From Bacteroidaceae bacterium (GTDB taxonomy: Bacteria > Bacteroidota > Bacteroidia > Bacteroidales > Bacteroidaceae): a stretch of DNA of 41,556 nt. Position numbers and translations under genes: made by a program. The DNA is taken from the NCBI GenBank assembly GCA_017448965.1, contig JAFSKK010000012.1:1-41556 (forward strand). Direction: 5' to 3'. Below the pieces are notes generated by a model. That model saw nothing but the letters and a program-made list of their open reading frames with translations. It ran no database searches and was not told the origin of the DNA. Below are positions 1 through 7,498 of the stretch, in pieces; position 1 is the first letter of the stretch; each line of letters begins with the position of its first letter.

Positions 1-82
1 AAAGATCGAGCTTCGCGTTCCGAGAAGCGAGCATGATAGTGCATCCGGAGAACGTACCCCAGTTGCTTCCCGAAAGCGAGTG

Positions 83-114
83 CAAAGGTACGACCATTTT
101 AAATACTGACCAAA
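83..114 (-). promoter_or_regulatory. Bacteroidetes-type promoter reading left, out of the window
   Basis: On the minus strand TACCTTTG (90 to 83) matches the -7 box TAnnTTTG. TTTG (114 to 111) lies 20 bases upstream, where the -33 box belongs. The transcript would run to the left edge through about 75 bases that can form short hairpins, for example GCTTC/GAAGC arms near positions 11-33, and whose gene lies outside the window. The boxes are read directly; the activity is inferred. Confidence 0.7.
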
Positions 115-164
115 TCTTTCGCGAACTTTTTTCGGAAAAATATCAAAATAGATGGTTTTTGAAC

Positions 165-214
165 AAAAAAGAGGAAAACATGGCCACAAAACGGCTTTGT
201 TTTCCTCTTTTTTT
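165..214 (-). terminator. Bidirectional rho-independent terminator
   Basis: A long inverted repeat pairs the A-rich arm ending GAGGAAAACA (to 180) with TGTTTTCCTC (from 199), around a short GC-containing loop. T-runs follow on both sides. It sits about 50 bases past the stop of the minus-strand peptidase gene, so it should end that transcript. It may also insulate the leftward promoter at the window edge. Confidence 0.8.
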
Positions 215-262
215 GTGTTTGAACGTTGCGATACCATCGCAACATACGAAAACAAGGAGGGG

Positions 263-2488
263 TTATGGGAGGAGGAGGTGATTATCGAGGAAGTTCTCCA
301 TGCGGGTGATCAGATGGCGACGGGTGTTGCCTCCGTAAATGTTATGATTACGGTTGGTGTAAATCTGCATGTCGAACTGGTAGCCTGACTGCACAAAGGC
401 TTCGGCCAATTCAGCGGAATTCTGAAAATGCACGTTGTCATCCGCCATTCCATGAATGAGCAAGAGGTCTCCTTTGATTTTCTCATAACGATGGAGGGGC
501 GAACAATCGTAACCTGCAGGATTCTCCTGGGGCGTGCGCATGAAACGCTCCGTATAGACGGTGTCGTAGAAACGCCAGTCGGTGACGGGAGCAACAGCCA
601 CACCGCAGTTGAAGACCGCCCTCCCCTCACACATGGCCATAAGGGTGTTGAAACCGCCAAAGCTCCACCCCCAAATAGCGATGCGTTTGGCATCCACATA
701 GGGTTGCTTAGCCAGCCACAGCGCTGTCTCCACTTGGTCGTGTGATTCAAGGTCACCCAACTTCATATAAGTGCACCGCTTGAAGTCAGAACCACGTCCA
801 CCCGTTCCTCGTCCATCGACACATACCACAATGTACCCCTTTTGAGCCAAGCGATGCTCCCACATCAAACCTCCCATAAAACCATTTTCGTATGCATTAG
901 ACACCATCTGATAGCCGGGGCCGTTGTACTGATACATCAAGACGGGGTACTTCTTCGAGGCATCGAAATCATGTGGTTTCACCATCCAGCCGTTCAGTTG
1001 GACACCATCGGTCGTGGTCACAGAGATTAACTCAGCCTTACCTAACGAGAGGGAAGAAAGCATCTCCTTCAAACGGGCGTTCTCCTCTACCGTTTTCAGC
1101 ACCTTGCCTGAAGCATTGCACAACGTATAGACAGGAGGCGTCGTCAAATTCGAGTACTTGTTCAAATAATACTGGCATCCCTTGCTAAACACAGCGGTAT
1201 GACGTCCTTTCTCCACTGAAAGCTTTGTCTTCTTGCCAGACGCATCCACTTTGTAGATATACTGTTCCGCAGGACTTCCCTCATTGCAGGCATAGTAGAA
1301 GTTCTTACCCGTAGCATCTGTGCCGTAGTAGTTCGTCACCTCATATTCGCCAGATGTCAGCTGACGAATCAGCTGCCCACCGATAGTGTAGAGATACATG
1401 TGCTGGTAGCCGTCGCGTTCACTCAACAAGATGAACTGATCGCGCGAGAAATCGAGGTCAGCGTAAGCAGGTTCATCCACATAGCGTTTGTCCTCCTCAC
1501 GCAAGATCAGCTGTGCTGTGGTGCTGCGAGCATTGACGGCATAGAAGTCGAGTCGGTTCTGATGGCGATTGAGCGTCAGCACCATCAGCTTGTCCTTCTC
1601 ACCCGTGAATTGGATGCGTGGGATGTAACCATCGGCATCGAGCGGCACCTGCATCGTGCGAGTGACACGACTCTTGATGTCGTAGGTCAGGACCGACACC
1701 TTCGCATTCTCCTCCCCCGCCTTCGGATACTTGTACTCATAGTTGCCTGGATAGAGCGCATACTCGTCCTTCGCAGGATGAGAACCTTTATACCACGGGA
1801 AGGTGAATGTCTTCACGTTCGATTCGTCGAAGCGAATCCACGCCAATATCTCGCTGTCAGCCGAGAAGTCGAAAGCGCAGTTGAAGGAGAACTCCTCCTC
1901 ATACACCCAGTCAGGCTTTCCGTTGATGATTTTGTTCCGCTCACCATCCTTGGTGATTTGGCTCTCCGCATTGTTGTAGAGCAACTTCACCAAGAAGATA
2001 TTGTTATCCCTCACGAAAGCAATCTGGTTGCCATCGGGCGAGAACTTGGGGCACTCTTGCGGGCCTCCATTCGACAACGGAGCCAGCGTCTGGTTCTTTA
2101 CATTATATATATAATATGTGGAAGTGGCAGAATGGCGGTAGATGGGTGTGCGGTTCGTCTCGATGAGGATGTTCTTCTCATCGGGCGACATGATGTAGTC
2201 CTCCACATAGCGCACAGCCCCGCCTCGAGCCGTTGCAACGTCGAACAGCGTCTCAACCACCTCTCCCGTCTTGAACGAGCATTTCTCAATCCGCTGGAAG
2301 TTCTCACTCACACACGCATAACTCTCCCCGTCAGCCAAAGGGCGCGCCTCACGCACCGACTTGGGGTAATACTTATAGTTAACGAGATCATCAACCGTGA
2401 TTTGCTGTGCACACACTACCGTTGCAGCCATCCAAAGGGCTGTAACAAAAAAGACTATTCTATTCATAAGGTTGTTCATTTTTATCAT
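263..2488 (-). CDS. dpp4: Dipeptidyl peptidase IV (S9B family), exported
   Basis: Serine peptidase that removes X-Pro or X-Ala dipeptides from peptide N-termini, expected in the periplasm or at the cell surface. The 741 residues begin with a signal peptide (about 1-27, ending VVCAQ). A beta-propeller follows, holding the DWVYEEEF segment with the glutamates that bind the substrate N-terminus. The C-terminal alpha/beta hydrolase domain carries GWSFGG (Ser609), HGMADDNVHF (Asp683) and NRNHN (His715), so the triad looks complete. DTVYTERFM is a DPP-IV hallmark. A -7 box at 2507-2514 leaves a very short leader. ATG codons at residues 4 and 8 are alternative starts with the signal peptide kept. 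It stands alone between a promoter and a terminator, consistent with peptide use as a nutrient source. Confidence 0.95.
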   Translation of the reverse strand: MIKMNNLMNRIVFFVTALWMAATVVCAQQITVDDLVNYKYYPKSVREARPLADGESYACVSENFQRIEKCSFKTGEVVETLFDVATARGGAVRYVEDYIMSPDEKNILIETNRTPIYRHSATSTYYIYNVKNQTLAPLSNGGPQECPKFSPDGNQIAFVRDNNIFLVKLLYNNAESQITKDGERNKIINGKPDWVYEEEFSFNCAFDFSADSEILAWIRFDESNVKTFTFPWYKGSHPAKDEYALYPGNYEYKYPKAGEENAKVSVLTYDIKSRVTRTMQVPLDADGYIPRIQFTGEKDKLMVLTLNRHQNRLDFYAVNARSTTAQLILREEDKRYVDEPAYADLDFSRDQFILLSERDGYQHMYLYTIGGQLIRQLTSGEYEVTNYYGTDATGKNFYYACNEGSPAEQYIYKVDASGKKTKLSVEKGRHTAVFSKGCQYYLNKYSNLTTPPVYTLCNASGKVLKTVEENARLKEMLSSLSLGKAELISVTTTDGVQLNGWMVKPHDFDASKKYPVLMYQYNGPGYQMVSNAYENGFMGGLMWEHRLAQKGYIVVCVDGRGTGGRGSDFKRCTYMKLGDLESHDQVETALWLAKQPYVDAKRIAIWGWSFGGFNTLMAMCEGRAVFNCGVAVAPVTDWRFYDTVYTERFMRTPQENPAGYDCSPLHRYEKIKGDLLLIHGMADDNVHFQNSAELAEAFVQSGYQFDMQIYTNRNHNIYGGNTRRHLITRMENFLDNHLLLP

Positions 2489-2506
2489 CGTTCATCAATT
2501 CAATCA

Positions 2507-2538
2507 CAAATGTAGGGTTTCTTCCTGAGACTCACAAA
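2507..2538 (-). promoter_or_regulatory. Promoter of the dipeptidyl peptidase IV gene
   Basis: On the minus strand TACATTTG (2514 to 2507) fits TAnnTTTG, with TTTG (2538 to 2535) 20 bases upstream. The 3' end of the -7 box is 18 bases from the chosen ATG, so the 5' leader would be very short. Confidence 0.7.
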
Positions 2539-2713
2539 TGATTCTCCCCATAAATCCGTAAAAAATCCCACTTTTCACTCCACTTTTCATTTTTCCCATA
2601 CACAAGACACGATCTGGACACTGCCACCTACTTCTTGGAATTTGTTGCAGATGGAGTACCCGAACACTGGGCATACTACTATTGTCTCCCTCACCATCCT
2701 AATTCGACGCAAC

Positions 2714-4030
2714 TTAGAGAATGCTCACGTTACCCAACAAAAATGGAATAACCCCTACATAGATGATGCCATCCTCGTCGGTCCAAGGTTTCGCGTTTCC
2801 ATCAACGATAACTATTTTACGGAAGAAGTCACCAGAGTTCCTCAACGAGAAGGTCTCCTGATTCTTTTTAGCAGCCGTGTCCACATTCAGTGCCGACTGG
2901 ACATACACTTTTTCATGCCCCGTATTAACGATAAAGTCTATCTCGTACTGCGACTGCTGCTTTTTGCCGTCCTTGACGATGGTCAATTCCACTACGCCGA
3001 CATCCACGTTGTATCCCCTACGGATAAGCTCGACGAAGATCATGTTCTCCATCAGGTGTGACTTTTCCTGCTGGCGGAAGTTCAGTTTGGCGTTCCTCAA
3101 CCCCGTGTCCATCGAATAGTATTTCAAAGTGTTCTCGAAGTATCGTTTCCCCTTGATGTCATAGCGCTGTGCACTCACAAACAAATAGGCATCCTCCAAA
3201 TAGTCCAAGTAGTTCTTGATGGTATGGTCGGAGGTGTTGCGTCTCATCAGCGTGCTTGCAGCATTTGCCAAGTTGTGAGGATTGGTTAGTGAGCCAACAG
3301 CTGAAGACAGCGCATCTATCAGTGCCTCCAACACCTCATCATCCTTCAACTTGTAGCGTTCCACGATATCCTTGATATAAACCCTCTTGTGGAGCCCTTT
3401 CAGATATTTGCGTTTCTCTGTCTCGTCTTTTTCCAGTACTGCAAGTGGCATGCCGCCATAGGTTAGATACTCTTCCAACGCATCTGCTTTCTCCATTTCG
3501 GAAACAGAATAAAACTCCATAAACGAAAGCGGATATACCTTGATCTCAGTTCCTCTGTCGCGGAAGTTGGTGACAACATCTTTGGAGAGCATCTTCGAGT
3601 TCGAACCTGTAACGTATATGTCGAGATTACTTCGCCCCATCAGGTCGTTAAGGATGTCGTAGAAAGTTGTGTATAGCATATCGCGGTCCTCTTCTGGCAC
3701 CATGCTCTCGTCCACACCCTTGTTCTTCACTTTATATGACAGCTGTATCTCGTCGATGAATACATAATAGCGCTTCTCAACATTCTGCGTCTTTTTGAGC
3801 ACATATTCGTAAAGTTCATCGGGATTCCTATACTTTATATGTGCCTTTCTGTCCAATGCCAATTCCACAAAGCAGTCCTTCTCAACGCCCTCTTTCTGCA
3901 GGTACTCTTTGTAAAGATTGAAAAGCAAAAAGGACTTTCCGCAACGACGTATCCCAGTGATAATCTTCACCTTACCATTCCATCGCTTGCTAAGTAATTC
4001 ACTCAGATATTGCTCTCTTTGAATAACCAT
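2714..4030 (-). CDS. AAA-type ATPase with DUF4143-like C-terminal domain
   Basis: A 438-residue P-loop ATPase of the AAA_14/DUF4143 architecture common in gut Bacteroidetes; its cellular role is not established. Walker A is GIRRCGKS (residues 26-33) and Walker B is YVFIDE (Asp93-Glu94). The middle has TGSNSKML, a typical sensor-like segment of the family. The C-terminal third (about 280-410) looks like the nuclease-fold-like DUF4143 region, with a YEIDFIV segment. No signal peptide or membrane segment is visible, so it is probably cytoplasmic. The gene stands alone with its own -7 box and an inverted repeat in its leader, which suggests autoregulation. These genes vary between related strains and are often thought to be mobile or defence-linked; that is inference here. 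Length is normal and no frameshift is seen. Confidence 0.85.
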   Translation of the reverse strand: MVIQREQYLSELLSKRWNGKVKIITGIRRCGKSFLLFNLYKEYLQKEGVEKDCFVELALDRKAHIKYRNPDELYEYVLKKTQNVEKRYYVFIDEIQLSYKVKNKGVDESMVPEEDRDMLYTTFYDILNDLMGRSNLDIYVTGSNSKMLSKDVVTNFRDRGTEIKVYPLSFMEFYSVSEMEKADALEEYLTYGGMPLAVLEKDETEKRKYLKGLHKRVYIKDIVERYKLKDDEVLEALIDALSSAVGSLTNPHNLANAASTLMRRNTSDHTIKNYLDYLEDAYLFVSAQRYDIKGKRYFENTLKYYSMDTGLRNAKLNFRQQEKSHLMENMIFVELIRRGYNVDVGVVELTIVKDGKKQQSQYEIDFIVNTGHEKVYVQSALNVDTAAKKNQETFSLRNSGDFFRKIVIVDGNAKPWTDEDGIIYVGVIPFLLGNVSIL

Positions 4031-4046
4031 TACCTCTTGTATTTAC

Positions 4047-4100
4047 ATATTCAACTGCAAAAACAGTCGCATATTCAACCATTTTTGCAGTGCAAAGATA
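4047..4100 (-). promoter_or_regulatory. Promoter and operator-like repeats of the ATPase gene
   Basis: TATCTTTG on the minus strand (4100 to 4093) is a -7 box; no good TTTG box is found upstream of it. Just downstream, in the expected initiation and leader region, lie the inverted repeat CTGCAAAAA (4055-4063) / TTTTTGCAG (4082-4090) and two direct copies of ATATTCAAC (4047-4055 and 4071-4079). This layout suits a repressor site; no binding protein can be named. Confidence 0.5.
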
Positions 4101-4313
4101 ACAAATCCGCAATAAAGGCGTACGTTTTTTTAGAGAAAAATGCACGATTTGTGTACATTTTCTCGATGACCAATCCGAAATGCTAAGGTTTCAATGCTTT
4201 TTTCTCCCCTCTGACATCAGTATGCCGCACACATCTCCCTGTGGTATCTTCGTTTCCTTTTCTGTAGATGTCCTGTTTCTGTCAGCAGCCCGTTTCGGGG
4301 TTTGAAGAGAGAG

Positions 4314-4354
4314 GGAGGGCGGTGCCGTTCACCGAGGTGATAGGGCCGCCCTCC
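4314..4354 (-). terminator. GC-rich hairpin, probable terminator of the Ig-like gene
   Basis: GGAGGGCGG (4314-4322) and CCGCCCTCC (4346-4354) are perfect inverted arms, and the loop holds a second small stem (CACC/GGTG type). It lies about 90 bases past the stop of the minus-strand gene ending at 4446. The minus-strand tail is pyrimidine-rich (CTCTCTCTTC) rather than a clean T-run, so termination is likely but not certain. Confidence 0.5.
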
Positions 4355-4445
4355 TTCTTCGTTATAGTCTTGTGCGCTTCAGGGGCAGACGCCCAATTCC
4401 GGACATCCGTCCCCGTGGCGATGATTGCTCCATGCTGCGAAAGGG

Positions 4446-5060
4446 TTAATAATTGCAGCTGAAATCGGCTGAAGCAGCGTTGTAGTTCTGTGTAGCTGCG
4501 CTGGTGACGGTCACCGTAGTGCCATGGCCCTGATCGTAACTTTTTGAAACCACCATTGAGTTGCCACTAAAGCTGACGTTTATACATTGAGCCCTTGGGC
4601 CAGATTTGCTGGCTGACAACACTCCGCCGTGATGGGTTATGTTGACATTTACTCCATTACCACCATATGATGAACCATAACCAGTCGCGCCAGTGGGAGA
4701 GAGCGAGCACCATCCGGCAGCTCTGTTGATGGTAAAGTTGCCTATCTCGGTGGCATCCACGCCGCCGCTGTATCCTGCATTGGGCTCCACCTTGTAGCGA
4801 ACGTTATAAACGCCGGCATTGGTGCCAGTGGGAGCTATGGTACTCCAGCCGCTCCAATCGCTCCATGTGCTTGTATCGTATTTATAATAGCGACAGGAGT
4901 CGGACATCGTGCCGCCCGTGGCCGAGCCTGCTGTGGCAAGGATGTTCTTTGATTGACCGTTATATGTGGGGTTCTCAGTACTGATGGTTGGAGCGGTGTA
5001 GGTGCAAACCATCTTCGTCATCGTCACGGAAAAGGGCAGATTCCCGTCATGAATTCTCAT
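4446..5060 (-). CDS. Orphan Ig-like (MBG-type) repeat protein, possibly a phage or adhesin remnant
   Basis: A 204-residue protein with no signal peptide. Residues about 22-112 read like one MBG/Ig-like module: APTIS, then NPTYNGQSKNI, then ATGGTM, then a WS...IPTGT-like stretch, then NAGVYNVRYKVEPNAGY. Residues about 115-204 resemble a second Ig-like module ending in VTSAATQNYNAASADF. Such modules occur at the ends of large bacterial adhesins and of gut-phage tail proteins. Here they stand alone, with an in-frame TGA two codons before the ATG. The gene may therefore be the C-terminal end of a once longer protein, or a small stand-alone one. A 21-base modular repeat lies directly upstream at 5075-5160, and no -7 box is evident. 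Function unknown. Confidence 0.55.
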   Translation of the reverse strand: MRIHDGNLPFSVTMTKMVCTYTAPTISTENPTYNGQSKNILATAGSATGGTMSDSCRYYKYDTSTWSDWSGWSTIAPTGTNAGVYNVRYKVEPNAGYSGGVDATEIGNFTINRAAGWCSLSPTGATGYGSSYGGNGVNVNITHHGGVLSASKSGPRAQCINVSFSGNSMVVSKSYDQGHGTTVTVTSAATQNYNAASADFSCNY

Positions 5061-5074
5061 TTGTCAAGGAGTTG

Positions 5075-5160
5075 TTCATAACTTACGGATAATTATTCAT
5101 AAGTTATGAACAAATATTCATAAGTTACGGATAATTATTCATAACTTATGAACGACTTCG
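5075..5160. repeat. 21-base modular repeat, copy A
   Basis: Three tandem 21-base modules (5075-5095, 5096-5116, 5117-5137) and a closing 23-base unit (5138-5160). Each starts TTCATAA followed by C or G and TTA. Module type a ends CGGATAATTA and type b ends TGAACAAATA; the order here is a-b-a, then the end unit finishing GAACGACTTCG. A second copy with order a-a-b lies at 41308-41393. The core TTCATAACTTATGAA is nearly palindromic. There are no unique spacers, so it is not a CRISPR array. Confidence 0.9.
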
Positions 5161-5265
5161 GCAGTGGAGTAAACCCATAAGCGGTAGTGGAGTGGAGGGA
5201 TAAGGGGCAGTGGAGGAAAGGAGAAGGGAAAAAAGAAAAGGCCAGTGTCTTTTTCTTGGCTATAA

Positions 5266-5297
5266 TTTGTCACTACAAAATATTTGGGGTATCTTTG
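5266..5297 (+). promoter_or_regulatory. Promoter of the DUF4230 pair; fixes the start of the first gene
   Basis: TTTG (5266-5269), a 20-base spacer and TATCTTTG (5290-5297) match the Bacteroidetes consensus closely. Transcription should begin near 5303. That excludes the longer open frame that begins at 5210 and points to the ATG at 5324 (or 5330). Confidence 0.8.
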
Positions 5298-5323
5298 CAA
5301 ACAGAAACTTCACACAACGAACA

Positions 5324-5971
5324 ATGGCAATGAAGCATTTACACATTATTATATATATAGGGGTGCTGACAATGGCTCTCTGGCTTGCTTCGTGCAACGG
5401 ATGTGACGGTGGAGATGATGGGCAGGCGCCAAAGATGGAGGCGGTCGTCTTGTCGAGCATTAAGCAGAAGGCTGACTTGGTGACGACGGAGGTGAGGGTG
5501 AGGAAACTGGCCATATACGACTCGAGCAAGCATGAGAAGTTTGAGCTGAAAGACCCGCGGACATGGAAGTATGGGGAGAGGAAGTGCATCGTGCCTGTGG
5601 ATGTGACCATCAAATACGGTTATGATTTGCGCGACTTGACGACGGATGATGTGAAGCTGACGGATGACAGCACCGCTATCGTCATTCTGCTGCCAGAACC
5701 GAAGGTGATTGACGCTGGTTATGAGGCAAAGGTGGACGAGAATGCGGTGGTGAGGATGTCGTCGGGATTGAGAGACAAAATCAGTCACGAGGAAGTGGAC
5801 CGATTGATGGAGATGACGTATCAGGCGGTGATGAAAGAGGACTTTTCCAAGATGGTGGGCAATGACCTGGAGAACAACGCAAAGGTGGTGTTCACTTCGA
5901 TTGTGAAAAGTGCGGGCATCAAGAACGTAGAGGTGATAGTGGTTAGTAAGGAGAAAGGGGTTAGAGTTTAG
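5324..5971 (+). CDS. DUF4230 family lipoprotein
   Basis: A 215-residue protein from the ATG at 5324. The N-terminus MAMKHLHIIIYIGVLTMALW leads to a lipobox LASC, so a lipid-modified, envelope-anchored protein is likely. The frame stays open upstream to 5210, but the promoter at 5266-5297 rules that start out; the ATG at 5330 is the only close rival. The rest matches the DUF4230 type: an early region (KADLVTTEVRVRKL), a central beta-rich region with VPVDVTIKYGYDL, and a late helical region. The family has no known function. The next gene, five bases downstream, is a second DUF4230 member, so the two probably form an operon and perhaps a complex. Confidence 0.8.
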   Translation: MAMKHLHIIIYIGVLTMALWLASCNGCDGGDDGQAPKMEAVVLSSIKQKADLVTTEVRVRKLAIYDSSKHEKFELKDPRTWKYGERKCIVPVDVTIKYGYDLRDLTTDDVKLTDDSTAIVILLPEPKVIDAGYEAKVDENAVVRMSSGLRDKISHEEVDRLMEMTYQAVMKEDFSKMVGNDLENNAKVVFTSIVKSAGIKNVEVIVVSKEKGVRV

Positions 5972-5976
5972 AGAAA

Positions 5977-6567
5977 ATGAAGAATAGAGGTTGGATTATA
6001 TTGGTGGGTGTCTTGGTGGTGGGCATTGTTGGTGCAGTGCTCATCAAGCGGTGTGCGGAGCAAGAAGATGAGGCGATTCCGATGGAGGAAACGATGGCCA
6101 GCATTGAGGAGGTGCGGCCACGTGGCGAGATTTATGTGTGCAGCGCCATGATTGAGGATTACACCACGAAGCGGGTGACGGAGCGGAACCTCATCATGCC
6201 AGACGAGGAACACTCGTGCGTGCAGACCATGCGGCAGAAGTGCAGTTACAAGATAGACCTTGACAAGGTGGAATATCAGCAAAGCGACTCGGCACAGATT
6301 CTCTATGTGAAGTTGCCTCCCATTGAATATGTGGCATCCACACAGAGCAGTTCATTCATGTCGGACGACAGCAACTTTTGGGCAGAGCATTTGCCTAACA
6401 CCAACGAGATGAAACGAAAAGTGGAGGGGCAGATCAAGGCGCGATTTGATACACCTAACAACAGAAGAAAGGCTGAACGGTATGCAGAAGATGCCATCAG
6501 CGAGATCATGAAGAAGTTAGGCTATGAGGTGGAATTTGTCAGGGTGTTGGAAAAGCGGAAAGAATGA
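5977..6567 (+). CDS. DUF4230 family protein with N-terminal membrane anchor
   Basis: A 196-residue protein with one N-terminal membrane segment (about 5-24, WIILVGVLVVGIVGAVLI), no lipobox, and a DUF4230-like exported part. It shows the same plan as its upstream neighbour: an early motif (RGEIYVCSAMIEDYTTKRV), a central YKIDLDKVEY strand pattern, then a helical stretch with repeated charged residues near the C-terminus. The gene starts five bases after the previous stop, so co-transcription is very likely. Its stop codon lies inside a hairpin terminator, and its last 29 bases overlap the 3' end of the convergent radical SAM gene. Function unknown; an envelope role is inferred only from the anchors of the pair. 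Confidence 0.8.
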   Translation: MKNRGWIILVGVLVVGIVGAVLIKRCAEQEDEAIPMEETMASIEEVRPRGEIYVCSAMIEDYTTKRVTERNLIMPDEEHSCVQTMRQKCSYKIDLDKVEYQQSDSAQILYVKLPPIEYVASTQSSSFMSDDSNFWAEHLPNTNEMKRKVEGQIKARFDTPNNRRKAERYAEDAISEIMKKLGYEVEFVRVLEKRKE

Positions 6568-7498
6568 GGCGTCCTTGAAGGGCGTCTCTTTCGTTCATAC
6601 GCTGTTTCACTTTTGCAACAAACTCGTGGTTTTTCAAGCCCCAACCTGGCACAGCAAGAAGACTTGACGGGGATTGGGAGACAAAACGCTCGAGCACTAT
6701 ATCAGAACGGAGACGTTCGATGAAGTCGATGACAAGGTCGATGTATTCATCGGGAGTGAAGAGGTGGAAATCTGCTGGATTCTGAGCATATTCTTCAGCC
6801 ATCCGTGTACCCTTAATCAGCTGTAGCTGATGGAGTTTGAGTGTGGTGAGGGGCAATTGTGAAAGGACTCCCGCCTCGGCAAGTAAGGCTTCCCTACTCT
6901 CCCCCGGCAACCCCAGAATAAGGTGAGCGCCCACACGAATGCCGCATGCAGCAGTGCGCATGATGGCATCGACGGTTTGAGCATGGGTGTGGCCACGATT
7001 GATGCGCGACAGCGTCGTGTCATAAACGGATTCAATGCCGTATTCAACAATGAGGAATGTGCGCCGGTTCAACTCTTCCAGATACTCGAGCAAGGCATCA
7101 GGCATACAATCGGGACGTGTGCCGATAATGACACCCACCACATCAGGAACGGAAAGTGCCTCTTCATACTTCTCCTTCAAACTTTCAAGCGCACCATAGG
7201 TGTTTGTATATGCCTGAAAGTAAGCCAGGTACCTCATTTCCGGATATTTTCGGGAGAAGAAACGCTTGCCCTCTTCTAACTGCTGCGTGATGGACTTGGT
7301 AGGAGCACAATAATCAGGATTGAACGTCTGGTTGTTGCAATAGGTACAGCCGCCCGTACCCACCCTACCGTCACGATTCGGGCAAGTGAAACCAGCGTTG
7401 AGGGAAATCTTTTGTGCCTTCACGCCCAATTGAGCAGTAAGCCATGAACCAAAGTCGTTGTAACGTTGCACAGCGGTATCTTGAGAGTTATTGGACAA
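6539..7498 (-). CDS. Radical SAM protein, TIGR01212/YhcC family
   Basis: Radical S-adenosylmethionine protein of the YhcC type; its reaction is not settled, and RNA modification is only a suggestion for the family. The 4Fe-4S cluster cysteines are in GFTCPNRDGRVGTGGCTYC, with the family-typical long spacing before CxxC. Later conserved segments are GTRPDCMPD, VEYGIES and LHQLQLIKGT. The open frame extends to a GTG at 7555, but that would overlap the upstream CotH gene by 68 bases. I chose the TTG at 7498, which overlaps by 11; a GTG at 7471 gives a start closest to family members (xQRYNDFG). No promoter is seen, so it is probably co-transcribed with the CotH gene. Its 3' end overlaps the DUF4230 gene. 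Confidence 0.85.
   Translation of the reverse strand: MSNNSQDTAVQRYNDFGSWLTAQLGVKAQKISLNAGFTCPNRDGRVGTGGCTYCNNQTFNPDYCAPTKSITQQLEEGKRFFSRKYPEMRYLAYFQAYTNTYGALESLKEKYEEALSVPDVVGVIIGTRPDCMPDALLEYLEELNRRTFLIVEYGIESVYDTTLSRINRGHTHAQTVDAIMRTAACGIRVGAHLILGLPGESREALLAEAGVLSQLPLTTLKLHQLQLIKGTRMAEEYAQNPADFHLFTPDEYIDLVIDFIERLRSDIVLERFVSQSPSSLLAVPGWGLKNHEFVAKVKQRMNERDALQGRLILSAFPTP
6566..6596 (+). terminator. Terminator embedded in convergent coding ends
   Basis: GAGGCGTCC (6566-6574), loop TTGAA, GGGCGTCTC (6580-6588), then a T-rich TTTCGTT tail. The arm begins inside the TGA of the second DUF4230 gene. The whole hairpin lies within the last codons of the minus-strand radical SAM gene. Confidence 0.7.

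Larger units (their letters stand above)
4031..4445. other. 415-base spacer between the ATPase and Ig-like genes
   Basis: Beyond the operator-like repeats at 4047-4100 and the GC-rich hairpin at 4314-4354, no ORF with recognisable protein character was found here on either strand. The short ORF at 4268-4462 on the plus strand crosses the hairpin and overlaps the 3' end of the Ig-like gene, so it is treated as chance. Confidence 0.6.

Noticed and set aside
1400-2515. 371-codon plus-strand ORF
   Set aside because: It is antisense to the dipeptidyl peptidase IV gene, whose complete catalytic motifs leave no doubt. The plus-strand product has no recognisable domain.
4268-4462. 64-codon plus-strand ORF
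   Set aside because: It crosses the GC-rich hairpin and the 3' end of the Ig-like gene, and has no domain or promoter.
5075-5160. CRISPR array
   Set aside because: Modules are directly adjacent with no unique spacers, and no cas genes occur in the window.
5210-5323. N-terminal extension of the first DUF4230 gene
   Set aside because: The promoter at 5266-5297 lies inside it, and the extension would hide the lipoprotein signal peptide.
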